DNA of 64,000 bases from Cordylochernes scorpioides (lineage: Eukaryota > Arthropoda > Arachnida > Pseudoscorpiones > Chernetidae), in contig CP092877.1 in assembly GCA_030710605.1 (NCBI GenBank), positions 71,259,524 through 71,323,523 of the forward strand, read 5' to 3'. Shown here piece after piece: positions 22,380-34,649 of the stretch. A program made the translations under genes and the position numbers. Below the pieces are notes generated by a model. It worked only from the letters and a program-made list of their open reading frames with translations. It did no database searches and was not told the DNA's origin. The number at the start of each line of letters is the position of its first letter. The stretch's first letter is position 1.

Positions 22380-24600
22380 GAACAGCCCAGCATCCTGTCC
22401 AGGAGAAAACTACTCACAAAACGTTGTGGGCGTATTGCAAACAAGATCTTGTTTGTTTTCCAAGTTGCGCGAGTAAAAGCAAGACTTCCACAGCGTAGAG
22501 ATACTTTCTCTGACTATCGCGAGAGGAGAGAGTAACGCCAAATCAATAGTTTAAACACATCTATTAAAATGAAAAGAAGCCATAAAAAACGAGGGTTCTG
22601 CCCTCTTTTGATTATTATGTGCATTTCAAATGTGGACCTTTTTCTTTCAAAAAAAAAAAAGATAGAAGAGCATAAAACTTCTTGGCGGGCTGCCAGGATG
22701 GGCTTTGTGATGGTAAGAGCATGCGCCACCGCCGGCCTACATCTAGGGCTTATATATATGTATAATCATGGCAGTTTCACATATATTGGTTCTGTTCTCC
22801 CGGCAATCTACACATCAAATACTCAGTGGTGTGTTTTGATTGGTGATCCAAGCTCTCGTTTACGGTGACTGTTGTGTGCAACCCGACAAAAGCATTTAAG
22901 TCTTTTTTTTTTTCTAAAAAATCACGATGTTATGGACCACCTGTTCATTTAAAAGTCCAACCCCATTAATGTGAAACGGGACTTTTTAAGTACAATAAGT
23001 TGAACAATTTATTCCCATGTGTATATACATGTATATGTGGTATACTTACAGTATAGTTGAACCTCAGTGATTGTCACGGCCTTGGGAGAGATAAGTGTTA
23101 CAATATAACATCGATTGATGGACAAAACTTAAAGAAGTTGTACCTTTTAGCATGTATATCGGGATTCAGACAATAACTATGAAAGATATTACAGTGACCT
23201 TTATTAAAGACACAGTTCCTGAAGATGATGTCCCCATAGTTTCTTTTAAAACATTTCATTAAGAAAATCTCTTAAATTGCGCTCACTATATCAGCCGAAC
23301 AGCCAGATAGAGCGGTGTGAAGATTAAACAGCCAAAACCACTGATGAGCCAGGCACTTTCTATGGCTTCTTCTCATTACAAGAAGAACTGTAGAAAAAGG
23401 TAACGTTAAAATCTCATCTTTTAACCAACAGCTGGTAGGCTGACTGACATGATCGTGTTCTAAGACAGGCATTATGTGCGCGGTGGTACAGACCACAACA
23501 ACCTTCCTTGGGTCCCCAGACTTCCTCCAAACTGCTGCTCTAAAATACGAGGGAGAATCTCGGAGAAACGGAAATTCCCAGAAAGCAAAACTCTTCCCGT
23601 CCGTCTCGAAGGGAAACTTCCGGCCAAGTAATTTGTTTTAAATTAACAAACCAGATTTTTGTACTCCGAATAGGTTGCGTTCTGTGGCGTTGGCTTTACA
23701 CTAAAACACTTTCCATCCAGGTAGAGGTTGAAAAAAAACATTCTCTGTAATAAGTTAGAAAGAACGACTTCAAAGATATACAAAATCACTCTCCCATTCA
23801 TCACTATACTGCATATACATATTCGACGATAAAATATATTAAGAAGCCTAAGAGGGAGTTCCAAAAATGTTAAAAACTTATTCGATAGATGACATTTTGA
23901 TATATTTAATTTGCTTCTATATTGTGTGTGGGTGCTTAGGAAAAAAATCCAATAGTTTGAGGGAAAAAAAGATAAACCAATATATTCGAAAAGATGGAAA
24001 TCTGGAAGCATTTATTTGCATAATCAGAAGATGCTGTTGTTTTTAATCATTGACTTTTTAATGAAGACGAATTACATTTGTTGCTTTAAAAAAAATCATA
24101 TTACTCGAGAAAGGAAGCCTCAAACAACTGATTAGTAACAGTGAGTCTAGGTGAATCTTGATTCCCAGCAGTAAATGTGTAAATACAGGGAGAGGACCAA
24201 TCATGGACAGAGAGGAGCGAGTAGAAGAAATAAGGAAGGGCCGGGGTAAGGTGGCGGTGGTCATCAAATGATGCAATTTGAATGAGAACGGTGACCTTTG
24301 TGGGCCAATACCGCCGTCTAAGACCTACCAATTATTGATTTGTCATTTTTTAGCCTTGATTGTTGATGACAGAGCTTCCAATTGCTGTAATCATGACAAT
24401 TAGGAACTCCTTTTCCCATCATATAGTTCCTTCATTTCCCATCTAACCCCATCTTGTGGTTTCTCTCTTTTCTTTCTTATATTGTGCCTTTTAAGTTGAA
24501 TTTTTCCTCTATTAAAATGTTTTAGATTTTATAAATTCAATTAACGAATATCATACTATGTATATTTTTCGAGTATAAAACAATAAAAATGTATAAAACA
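22380..24600. other. Intergenic with small repeat fragments
   Basis: 22940-22985 has a SINE-body block (AAAAGTCCAACCCCATTAAT). 23117-23216 is one end of the 214-bp MITE (GGACAAAACTTAAAGAAGTT). 23300-23360 is a GGTTCACCAC-family remnant. No gene is recognised: the ORF 23643-24011 is hydrophobic and featureless. Confidence 0.45.
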
Positions 24601-24604
24601 AACT

Positions 24605-24740
24605 TTATATTGTCCTTACTGCGATGGAAAAATAGGGAAGGCGTTGAAGCGGTCCGTTGGATTAAATTGGCGAAATCGGTTCACCACTCTGATATCCCTC
24701 CCATTATATTTTGATCGCAGTAAGGATAGGGAAAAGTTTG
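24605..24740. repeat. GGTTCACCAC-family copy, folded
   Basis: CCTTACTGCGATGGAAAAAT at the left and CGCAGTAAGGATAGG at the right flank the core ATTAAATTGGCGAAATCGGT and TTCACCACTCTG. Confidence 0.65.
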
Positions 24741-24894
24741 TTTCATTTGAAAAAAAAATTGTGCTCAATGCTCTTATTTTTTTATTTATATTTCTGTTGT
24801 CCTCTCAAGGCCTATAGTTTCCTTTAATTCGTTAACTAATAATCCTTCTCTAAGTATATATATACCGGCTATATAAGCAGAATATAGCCTAATA

Positions 24895-25015
24895 CAATAG
24901 CGGTCTGGTAGATTAAACTGACGAAGCCGCTGAGAAGGTTCACCACTGTTGAACCAGGTCCTCCCAATATTTTCTACCGCAGTAAGTGCAGTAGGAAGTT
25001 GTTTTATTTGGAAAA
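24895..25015. repeat. GGTTCACCAC-family copy
   Basis: GGTAGATTAAACTGACGAAG, AGGTTCACCACTGTTG, then CGCAGTAAGTGCAGTAGG and a poly(A)-like run. Confidence 0.7.
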
Positions 25016-25019
25016 AAAA

Positions 25020-27240
25020 AGGGAAAATTCGATTTAAAAAGTTTCTTTTATTGAAATAGAAAGAAACCTTTTGCGAAAAGTTGTATTTCTTCCCCTTACT
25101 GCTAATGTACAACGTTTATTTTTTAAATATTTGCGTAATTTTATATCCTTTGTGGATATAGACGTACATAACAATAAAAATTAATTATCTAGATATAACC
25201 AATGAATGAGAACGGTTTTGAACGGCCATTTAGTGTTTCAGTAGTGTAAATTTTATTATTTAACAGCAGTTGTGAGGATATAATATATTTATGATGGCTG
25301 GCAGCATTATTTTTCTCTCGGAGCTTCCTTTTTATGACTGGATAGTCTTTTGAGATGGTATCGTAGGGTCTTCTCTCGCAATTGCCCATGAATCGGTCTT
25401 CCTCTCTCTCTTCTTGATCTTCCTTCCATACACCCCCCTATAAAAACCTTTATATATTCCGAGTGTCAGACAAGATGTACAAATATGCGTGCTGATTCTC
25501 CTCATCTCAATCGTCTCCATTAGACCAAGGCCAAATTCGTCCGTAATAATTTTAGGACATCTTCAATGTCTATCAATCCATGGTATTCTCACCATTCGGC
25601 CCCAGAACCATACCTCGAAAAACATTTACCATTTCTGTCTTTCTTTGGGGATCTAATGATACAAAAAAAAAGTTCACCAAAAGGCACGCGGAAGATTCAA
25701 AGTGTTTTGTAAGACTTTTCCATGGACTTTTACGATAGTATTGTATCTTATAAGATAGGGGGTTTATATAAAGTATTTACATTTGCATATAGGCATATAA
25801 TCCAAAGAAATGGTTGTACTGCATAAACATGTTAACAAACTCCCCATCTAATTGTACCCCACATATGTATATAATTATAAAATATTACCTCAGGATGTAC
25901 TGTAGCAGCCTCATACTTGGCGTGTCTTGGGTGTTCTGTACACCGTGTTTGTCAACAACAGCGGGAGGAGATAATTAAGATATTTTCAATTGTAATACAA
26001 ATTATTTAACGACAATTTTACATTATTTTGGGATATATATTTGTAGATTTTTCAATATAAAAAATTGTTGGACAGCTCGAGTGAGCTGCTATATTGAGAC
26101 AAAGCTACTTCCATTGATATATTAAGATGATAAAAATAGAAGAAAAATATGTATAGAGTTTCTATAAAGCGTGCATCATTTCATTCGCTGAATGAAATAT
26201 TCTGACTGATCAAAACCGATTGTCCAGAAATTTTTCATAATTTTGTTTTTAGATTTTGTATTGGAAAAACATCCGTTATCCAATGTAACCTTGCCATTTA
26301 AAGAGAAAATACCCTGTTGGGTTTGAACGCCAAAAAAGGCTTGCAATACTTAGCTCAAGACTAAGAATATAATCGAACTGGATAGCCGTGTGTGAGTATC
26401 TTGATGTGCTAATTATACTTTATTATTTACACAAAGGTCGCCTCTCTGTCAAAATAGACGCCAAAACTAGGCTCCATATATTGACTGTTTGTGCATACTA
26501 ACAGACTATAGTCGGTGCCAAGGCCACAATACCAGCTTTGGCAAATTGAGAAGCGCCCACCTGGAAACCACTAATTTGTCAGTCCAGGGCTGGCTTTGAT
26601 TCCATGAGATTCACAAGGGATCATATGTAATCTTAATAATTTTCCAAAGAGATGTTTATCTGGTAAAGTGGCTAGGTCAATTCTATGTCCAAAATATAGA
26701 TAGACATTAATATTATATGATTATATTTTAAAAGTTACATATAGATATTTAAATGGTTTTCTCAATATTTATATAATTTTGTGCGGAAAAGAAAATTTTT
26801 CCAATTAGAAAATGCATCAAAACAATTTGAAAGAGAGAAATACTCTTTTTTTTTTTGCACATGAATATATTACTTTTGAAAAACTGCAATTATTAGTATT
26901 ATTTATTATTATTATTATATTTTTGCAATCCATTTCCTTTTAATTCAAGATCTAAATAGCGTATATGTGTAAATAGATATTGATTTGCACATAGGCTGCC
27001 AATGTTATATCTTCTATGTGCTATGAGAGAGATATAGAAAAAAAAAAGAAGAGGAGGGGGTCGGCTAACCCGACAACAGGACGTCGTGCGGCCCTAATTG
27101 GAATTGATCAGGCTGGGCGCTCTTCTATGCAAATAATGATCGATAAAAATGTTTCGAATTCTTGACCTCCTTTCTGCTCCACCGGCTGACTTTCTCGCTC
27201 CCCGGCCGTGGTTGGATGACAGTTGGCTATGTAATACATT
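25020..27240. other. Intergenic with one dispersed repeat
   Basis: 26437-26720 is a diverged copy of the repeat at 48.06-48.43 kb; shared blocks include CCAGCTTTGGCAAA and GAAGCGCCCACCT. It provides the empty site for the U2 fragment there. 27060-27200 is a GC-richer unique patch containing an ATGCAAAT site. No coding exon is recognised. Confidence 0.45.
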
Positions 27241-27248
27241 GGAATGTT

Positions 27249-27423
27249 CGTAATAAACGAAGGAACGATTTGTAAAGAGTTTCTTTTTATTGCTTTAAAC
27301 GGCAAGCTTATGGTAGTGCTTTATCAGGCCAATGAATTCGCAAAACCGTGCAATGTATACATGTTTTAAAACAATATAAATTAACACTTGTAAATATCCG
27401 GTAGCTACGAGAAGTAGACTAGA
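27249..27423. repeat. Direct repeat unit, copy 1
   Basis: AACGAAGGAACGATTTGTAA through TAAATATCCGGTAG. It is about 88% identical by eye to 28149-28314, about 900 bp downstream in the same orientation. Confidence 0.85.
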
Positions 27424-28148
27424 ATATTGAACCTCGGGTGAAACCAGCTCGAGATTGGAAAATAATAGAATCAACTCTGATATAAACTGGGGAATAATAT
27501 AATCAAAATAATTACAGAACCTTGTAAATTGTGTAACTGATTGTTTAGTTTAATTCAAAACGGGTATTTGCTCACTTAATTTCGGACAGCAGTGGATTTT
27601 ATTTTTTCAAATAGCACTTTGTAAATATGAAAATATGTAATATAATTTTTAAAATTTATTTATTTTTTTGTTTTAAAGTGGTGTTTTTAAAAAATTGTAA
27701 TGGGAAATTCTGGAAATTAGAATAAATATCAAAACTTTAGAGTTTTATTTTATTCGTATTTTAACACTATATTTTCAATCTTATAGAGAGATTTAAAAAG
27801 AGCGCTAATCTACAATAATTGGCGCTCTCTTTTTATATTTGTTTTAAAAAACAATATAATTTGTGACGCTAAACCGACAAGACATTTTGTACATAGCTAT
27901 CCTTCAACAAATGCATGGGATTAAAGCTACAAGAAGAGACTTTATATGTATATACAATTCATCGGGGATTATCGTGTGTCCTATGCAATTTTTCTTTAAA
28001 AAGATAAAAAATTGTATTAATTCTTGCTATTGGGGTTGGCAAAAGAGGTACACGGTATTGAAAAAAAAAGAGACATTTTCCTAATTTGAAATATTCTCTC
28101 AACCGTCTTATTATTTTATATATTTAGACTTTAAAAAAAAAATTTGCG

Positions 28149-28314
28149 TAGTAAACGAAGGAACGATTTGTAAAAAGTTTCTTTTTATTGCTTTAAACGG
28201 CAAGCTTACGGTAGCACTTTATCAGACCAATGGATTCGTAAAATCGTGCAATGTATTCACGTTTTAAAACAATATAAATTAACACTTGTAAATATCCGGT
28301 AGGAAGTAGACTAG
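28149..28314. repeat. Direct repeat unit, copy 2
   Basis: It pairs with 27249-27423. The ~725 bp between the units is AT-rich and non-coding, so this could be a degraded element with terminal direct repeats (LTR- or Penelope-type) or two solo insertions. No TG...CA ends are evident. Confidence 0.8.
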
Positions 28315-30780
28315 TCAGACAGTAGACTGTCTTTCACCATTGTATGGTGCAGAACTTCTCATGAAACTTGTTACAATTGAATAAATTGATGACAAAAACG
28401 TTTTTGTTAGCTGAAGAAGGGCTTACCCGAAAGCTTCATTTAATTATGTAAATAAAAAGTGTTGCGCGGCGTCTTCTGCTATTCTGTAAATGGGGCGATG
28501 TTCCACGCCTCGATTCTCTGCTTTACAAAATGACACAGCTTGTACTTTACTCTATATGTAATAGCGGTTATTGAATGTAATGTAATCAGCACCCTTAGGA
28601 AAAGTGCCAACCATAATAGATGGTGGGAAACCGTAATTTTAGGCGCTCACATTATATATACATGTGTACGTATGCAAATAAAAGAGCGTAGTATGTCTTG
28701 AAAAATGAAACATCTTCATTGATTAACTCTGTGCATATATATTAATGAAATGACGCAAAGACCAAGTAAAGCAATTTTGAAAAAAGACAAGTAGCACTAT
28801 GTGTGAGATATATAATCATATAAATATATTTAAAATATATTTTTAAAAAAGATAGGTGCTCTTTTTTACTCATAGTTTTCATGCTCCCACAAAATTGTAA
28901 TGCACAATTTATATAAAGAAAAGGTTGTGCTATCCATTTTAAGAGTATTGCACAAAAGATGATTTACTCTTAAAATACTGATTCTGTAAATCTGTAGAAC
29001 ATGAACTGTGGGCGAATGGGAGGTTTTTCTTTCTTTCTTCTTTGTTTTGTTCCGTCCTTATGACGTGTAACTGGCGAAACCGTTGAGTAAAGTTTTTAAG
29101 ACCCTTATAGTTGTTTTAAAAAATATAAAATATTTGGAATATTCTATATAACATACGTATATGACATTTTCCACACACACATTTAATTTTATTAATAATT
29201 ATTATTTTTTTTACTCAAAAATTTTAAAGATCTCATTTCTTTTTTTCTATAAATATTCATAAGAAAAGAAAAAAATGTATGTTATAAATATACGATGTTA
29301 ACAAATGCTAAATATTATAGAATAAACTTAAATTAACGTTTAGTTAATATTCACTTCGCTAGATGGCGCTGAGTGGCCTGAGCAGTCAGGATATTTATTT
29401 ATTTTACTATATATAACCTCTTTCACCTCTTTTTCTTATTTTCTTTTATACACATTTTTTCGCAATAGGTTTCATAATATCTGAAAATAAAAACAATTTC
29501 GATGGAATGGCAAAATCGTCTTCAATTGAGAAAAGAGAAACCTGTAAAGCATTACTTAACAACTACGGCGTAACATGTGTGTCGTTATATCACCAAAGAA
29601 GATTATTTACCGCAAAGATATATCGCAACACTTCTCTCTGTAGAATTCTAAAAAGTTATTTGAATCTAAAACCGAAAAATAAAGGGCCAAAGTTCATGCT
29701 TTATTGCAAAACACACCCATGAAAGGAAAACAAAATACAAAAATCTCTATAAGAATTATTTATCTTGTTTAAAAAAATAGATTAAAAGATTGTTATAATA
29801 GATCAAGTTTGTGTTTACCTCAATGAATGTAGCCGCCTACGAGCGATTTGTTATGTTATTAACCATTTTAAGACTGAGTGCTCCAAAGTAAGGGGAATAT
29901 GTTCGAAAGGTTTCATGGTTGCAGCTGATTTTTGCTCAAAAGGGAAAGCTATTCTCATAGAGATATGCTTGAGCGCCAATTTTCAAAGAAGATAGCCCTA
30001 ATTTGTAAGGAAGTTAGAATTAAGGAGTATGGATGAATCCATAGAAATCGGCCCTGAGCCATACCCTGGAGCAACCCTGAATTACATCATCAATTTCATA
30101 AACAAATGGATTCTGCCATTCCATATTCTGTAATCTTTGAAAAATCACCTGATACAACTCCTATGGACTATTGTACATTTACCTACTGGAACAAAACCTA
30201 AGAAAAGATAGACCGACTACATTGGAAGGCCTCTGGAAAAGTTTATTGCAGGCTTGGAAAGATATCTATTGTGTGTGATAAAAGTCATGGAAATATCGGT
30301 CTATTGTTCCATAGTTTAGGAAATCTCTCTCTTTCTCATATCGATAATAAATTTAATAATATAATTTAAAAAAATACTCAAATGGCGTTTCAAAGCCATT
30401 ATTTTTTAAAAGGAATTACCCTCTGTTTATAGACTGGCTTTAAAATCAATATTCTTGCAATGTTTAATCCATGTTCTTGCATGGATGACACGTGCGAAGA
30501 ATTTTCTAAAGTTGTGGAAAGTGCTTTCAACTTATCTTGCTGCATCAATTACCCAGCTACAAAACCGAGGTGGAGATGCCAACACTTGCTACTATCCAAT
30601 ATATGTCATAATTTGTATATAATTGTATGCTCCCCGACCCACTATGCATGTACAAATGTATGATTTTCAAAGATTTAATAAAAGAATAAGGTAACTGGAG
30701 GAAAGAAAGTAACAAAAGATATAGGAAATAGGCCTAAAGCTGGCACGACTATTCTGGGCACCCCTGTGTCAATATTGCAG
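28315..30780. other. Intergenic, no assigned gene
   Basis: 28411-28433 reads CTGAAGAAGGGCTTACCCGA plus AAG (see findings). 29354 carries a CTAGATGGCGCT motif. The ORFs at 29507-29722 and 30460-30663 have no family features. Confidence 0.4.
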
Positions 30781-30790
30781 GGGCAGAGAC

Positions 30791-31012
30791 CGGACGTCTC
30801 TAGTGACCGCAGAAGTTATATTAGTCGCGAAGCACTCAATACTTCCTGACAAAGCAGGACGTATCTGGTATCCACAGAAGTTATATTAGTATAGAGACAC
30901 CCCATACTTCCGACCCAAGACCGGACGTATTTTGATAACGCGGAAGTAAATAAAATCGAAATAGCAACCGACACTTCCTATCAGGCAGGCCATATCTTTC
31001 ACCAAAGAGAAC
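30791..31012. repeat. Three to four degenerate ~66-bp tandem units
   Basis: Units begin GGACGTCTC/GGACGTATC/GGACGTATT (30792, 30859, 30914 region) and each holds GCAGAAGTTATATTAGT-like and CAATACTTCC-like blocks. The array ends directly before the first CCAAT box. Confidence 0.6.
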
Positions 31013-31018
31013 CGCGGG

Positions 31019-31087
31019 CCAATCAGAAGACAGCACCTTAAGTAGGTCAACCAATAGGAAAAGATCATGTGACATCTCTCGACCAAT
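31019..31087 (+). promoter_or_regulatory. Three CCAAT boxes at exact 32-bp spacing (NF-Y-type module)
   Basis: CCAATCAG at 31019, CCAATAGG at 31051 and CCAATCAG at 31083 lie in the same orientation, each start 32 bp after the last. The 32-bp intervals share no other similarity, so they are not a tandem repeat. NF-Y promoters are known for multiple CCAAT boxes about three helical turns apart. Three more CCAAT pentamers follow at 31276, 31373 and 31439. No TATA box is obvious downstream. The module lies 1.7 kb upstream of the exon candidate at 32732. The link between them is inferred. Confidence 0.55.
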
Positions 31088-32370
31088 CAGAGAGAAACTG
31101 AGTCTTGGTGTTAAATCGAAAAGCAAGAATGGTCAGTAACGTTTTCGCTCTCATAGGAACAACACCTAGAGTTGTTCACTGGCTCTCGCCGAGTTCGGAC
31201 AGTTGCTCCTGGGCTTCCAACAAGGTATCATCTACTCTAGAGATCTCTCTCTCTCTCCGCTCATTTCATCTAAATCCAATCATCGCCATGTGATCAACTA
31301 ATTAATAAGTCAAATCGCTCAGCTCTTCTCAAGCTTTCTTCCCTCCAACCCAGTTGCCTTTTATTTTCAAACCCAATCACGTGTCCTGATTATTCCTAAC
31401 TGTATGCTTAAACTTCCACTCAAACGACTGCGCTTCAACCAATCCTCACCATTCAAATCGAACAACAAGAAACCCCGCAACGATATTGTCACAGAACGGT
31501 TAAGTCGACAGGATTCTACAACAGTGTAATACATCAAATATTGCAGTGTAATAACTCTTGGATCGCATATTACATATATATATATATATATATCAATTGA
31601 TGGGAAGGTAACCTCCACATTGTGAGATATCCGGTACTATACCAGCTTTAGGTGAACGCAGCTTACTACTATGTCAATAAGACCAAATATCATGCTTAGG
31701 TGGGCGCAGTGTTCTAGCAAATTTTGATAAAAACGATCCACATTTTTCTTGCTCTGGTTTTTTATAGGACCATTTTGGAAAATTTTCAGCTATAATAAAA
31801 ACCTCTCTGATAAATTGCTTCAATGTCATCCCGATGCTTGCAAAAGTCCAACCTCATGCAGTGAAGGCACCCTGTAAGTGCAAAAGTAGAACTGATTCTA
31901 CCCGCTGTATACATATGGTACAATTACAGTAAAAGCAGTTGCAAATCTCTATCTACCATGATTATATCATGGCTGCACCATGTGTTCTTGGGATATGTAA
32001 ACAAAAAAAACTGCGCCTTTTTTGTTAGTCCAGCGCCCTACTGTTATTGCTTGAAATAATCTCTTTCAACATAAAGCACTCCTACACATCCATATTTGCA
32101 TATTTACTGTTGCTCCGAGGAACATTGGGTGGGAGGTCACACGCAATCTATCTTGCTACACTTTGAACAGAAGCGACTCCGTACGTGGGAGCGTAGAAAA
32201 AAACGGTTAGAAAAAAAAGAGGCGTTTGAAACCAGTTTAATTTATTTTAGATCCGGGTATGCGCGCTTGCCTCTTTAAAAAACTGCGCATTTTATTATTA
32301 TACAAAATATTGCATTGTATTTGCATTGAAAATATCGTTGATAAAAACATAGTTTCGCTATGCAATATGA
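31088..32370. other. Spacer between CCAAT module and CpG island, with SINE fragment
   Basis: 31105-31293 is an ORF starting shortly after the third CCAAT box (begins MVLNRKARMVSN). It lacks a recognised domain; a GTATCA after CAACAAG at 31224 is only a poor donor. An (AT)n run lies at 31572-31592. 31845-32000 holds SINE-body blocks (TGCAAAAGTCCAACCTC; TGTAAGTGCAAAAG). Confidence 0.4.
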
Positions 32371-32379
32371 ATCTACATA

Positions 32380-33035
32380 GATGCAAACAACAACAAAAGA
32401 AGGCGAAGATTGTCCCCTAAAGGTTGTGAGAGAGAAAGCGACGACGGCCCAGACAGACAGAAGGGAGAGCTGGCAGCAACCAATCAAAGCCCAGGTAAAA
32501 ATGACCAAAGAAAAAGTTATAGAGAGCAGCAGCGGCAGGAATTCCTCGGTGTGTGTGGCACAGCTTTCCTGGGAACGGGTAGGGACAGGCGAGCGAGCGG
32601 TGTCACCCAAAGGGGTTTCGGGGAAAGGGTGTGGGGCTACCACCCAGGAAGGGACCACCGTGGTACGGAAGGCTGCGCGGACCAATAGAGAGGCGGAGGG
32701 CGCTCGCGCTTGCGCAGTCGTCGCGAGGAGCATGCGGTGCGCGGTGCTGGTGGCAGCCTGGCTCGCGCTGGCGGGGTCTGCCCCACAGGTGAAGTTCCGC
32801 GCGGTCCTGGTGGCGTTGCAGCCCCCCGTGGCAAACTTCACTCTCCAGGCTGTCATGCGAGGGGGTGTGCCCCCAGATCCTAGGGTCCTTTTGCCCCCCA
32901 CCCAAGGCCCTGCGCTAATCCTAGGGAGGCCCTACATCGTGCAGGCCCGCCCTGGATCGCGTCCAGGGATCCTGGAAGCTTTAACATGGCCTCGGCCAGC
33001 GCGTCGCAAGCCGGGGGGAAAGGATGGTGGTGAGT
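32380..33035 (+). promoter_or_regulatory. CpG-rich island over a candidate promoter and first exon
   Basis: Against an AT-rich background this block is GC-rich and full of CpG (for example GCGAGCGAGCGG; GCGCTCGCGCTTGCGCAGTC). It begins with purine-rich sequence, carries a CCAAT box (AACCAATCAAAG, ~32480) and no TATA box, and ends at a strong 5' splice site. This is the composition of a housekeeping-type promoter with its first exon, and the only such place in the window. Whether transcription starts here cannot be seen from sequence alone. Confidence 0.55.
32732..33029 (+). CDS. Candidate first coding exon of a secreted protein
   Basis: ATG 32732 opens a typical signal peptide: MRC, a hydrophobic core (AVLVAAWLALAG) and likely cleavage after AGSA (residue ~17). 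About 82 residues follow, Pro/Gly-rich, with one N-glycosylation sequon (NFT at ~37-39) and the segment ALILGRPYIVQARPGS. The exon would stop at 33029 (phase 1), immediately before GTGAGT, a consensus donor; the frame would otherwise run to a stop at 33079. GC and CpG content change sharply right after the donor, as expected at an exon-intron border. Only one Cys (in the signal peptide) is present. The pattern of short strands ending in GRxYIV recalls N-terminal modules of some secreted signalling or matrix proteins, but I do not recognise the family. No downstream exon is identifiable. The frame is also open upstream to 32381, so an earlier start is possible; the signal peptide favours 32732. 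Confidence 0.5.
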
Positions 33036-34455
33036 TTTGCATGCTTCTATATTTTTGTCAACACACCACTTTGTTATGATCAGGTTGAATCCTAGATTTC
33101 GATCGTGCACTCGCCCTTCTCTTTGTTCTTCTCATAACTTAATCCTTAAAATCACGGTCCTACACTTTTGTCCAGACTATTTTCTGCTAAGCGACCACAA
33201 CACCCATTCTATTCGATACGCCACCAGATGAATGGGCCTCTCTCGCAGTGTAGAGAAATAAGTAAACACAACTTTAAATCACTCCAAGTCTAGTACTCTC
33301 CACTTGTACCAAGTCTCTTTTGCTCTATCTTTGTATAACAAACACAAGCAGACATGATATGCAGCAAATAACTATAATCGCATCCACACAGACGCACATA
33401 AATAGTAATACTTGCAAAACTTCACATTTCCCCTAATGTCATGCTTCACTACTGGCGTAGGATGACAATAGCCCTGCTATAAGATTAGATACCCTTATAT
33501 CTGGCTCGTACACCTACTATATATATATTGACTTAATTATTGATTTAATAATTGCCTTAATTGGTAGAGAGAGAAATAATTGGAAGATAAATAAGAAGAG
33601 CTAGGCACACAAACTCTCTTGACTTCGTTGTTTTCAATATTTCAACAACAACCTCTATTTGCTTTCAACGGAAAAACAACAACAACATAAACCATTTATC
33701 TAAAGTTCACTATACCCCCTTTGTAAATGCATTGTGAATTTTGAGTTATTACTATAAGTGACTTCAGCTATGGGATATTGCGAAGATAGATATCGCTGTG
33801 CTTCCCCAAAAGAATTACATAAATATGAGGTAAATATGTTTATCAGCGATAAAACCACTAAAGTGGCCTTCTCGTGGACATCGCCTTCAATGTAAACTAC
33901 ACAGAGTCGTTCCAAACTGATCTTGGAACGGAAATATGAACACCAAATACACACGAATCGATTCAAGGTAGATCTATTTGCACATTTGTGTGCCATACTA
34001 ATAACTTATTAAAGGTTTTGACCTGTTATGTAATTATTTGATTAACCCTGGTTCACATAGAGCCACACGTAGGGATGGAGCCGAAACTATCCGGTTATCT
34101 GTTTAGTTTCATGTTCAATGCCAATGTAGATAGATACTTGGAAAGGCGTGGTACTGTACGAGGCGCGGCGGCGCCCCCATCGAGCAAAGAAAGCCGTCTG
34201 TCTATATCATTGGTCCCTCCGGGTCCCTTTCCCAAAATAACGCCCAGGGTCGTCTGCCGGGCAGGGGATTTAGCTGCTTGCTCGCCGCGCAGCTGGATCC
34301 ATGGATTCCTTCTTTTATTCGCTTGTTGAGAATTGGGGCGAAAAACGCTATACCTCGGTTTTAAACCTATCATTACTCAACGCAAAGGGCCTTAACCTCC
34401 CCTTCTTTGTAAAAAAACAACAATATATTTGTTCAATTATGCGTACACACATACT
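33036..34455. other. Putative intron or intergenic DNA
   Basis: No exon with flanking AG/GT and family character was found. 34140-34310 is a second GC-richer patch (GAGGCGCGGCGGCGCCCCC) without a coding frame I trust. Confidence 0.4.
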
Positions 34456-34460
34456 TTATA

Positions 34461-34648
34461 TAAGGTTGTCCCAAAAGTTCGTGTTTTTTTTAAACGTTGT
34501 TTTTCTTATTACTTGGCGAATACTATTATTAAGGCGAATACATAATACAATTACTTTATACATAATACAAAGACATTATACATAACGGCGAACAATATTG
34601 GTATTTCAATTTTTTTGCAAGTGTTTACGAACTTTTGGGACAACCTTG
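34461..34648. mobile_element. 188-bp mariner-type MITE
   Basis: AAGGTTGTCCCAAAAGTTCG at the left and its complement ACGAACTTTTGGGACAACCT at the right are bounded by TA. The interior holds short tandem units of TTATACATAATACAA type and no coding sequence. Confidence 0.85.
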
Positions 34649-34649
34649 T

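Noticed and set aside
27249-28314. A complete LTR retrotransposon
   Set aside because: No TG...CA ends, primer-binding site, polypurine tract or gag/pol between the direct repeats, and the interior is only ~725 bp.
31105-31293. Short coding gene directly after the CCAAT module
   Set aside because: 62 codons without a recognisable domain or a good splice donor; possible but unsupported.
32275-32901. Open frame of 208 codons on the minus strand over the CpG island
   Set aside because: It is antisense to the exon candidate, its open extent follows from high GC, and its AT-rich C-terminal half changes composition abruptly. No domain is seen.
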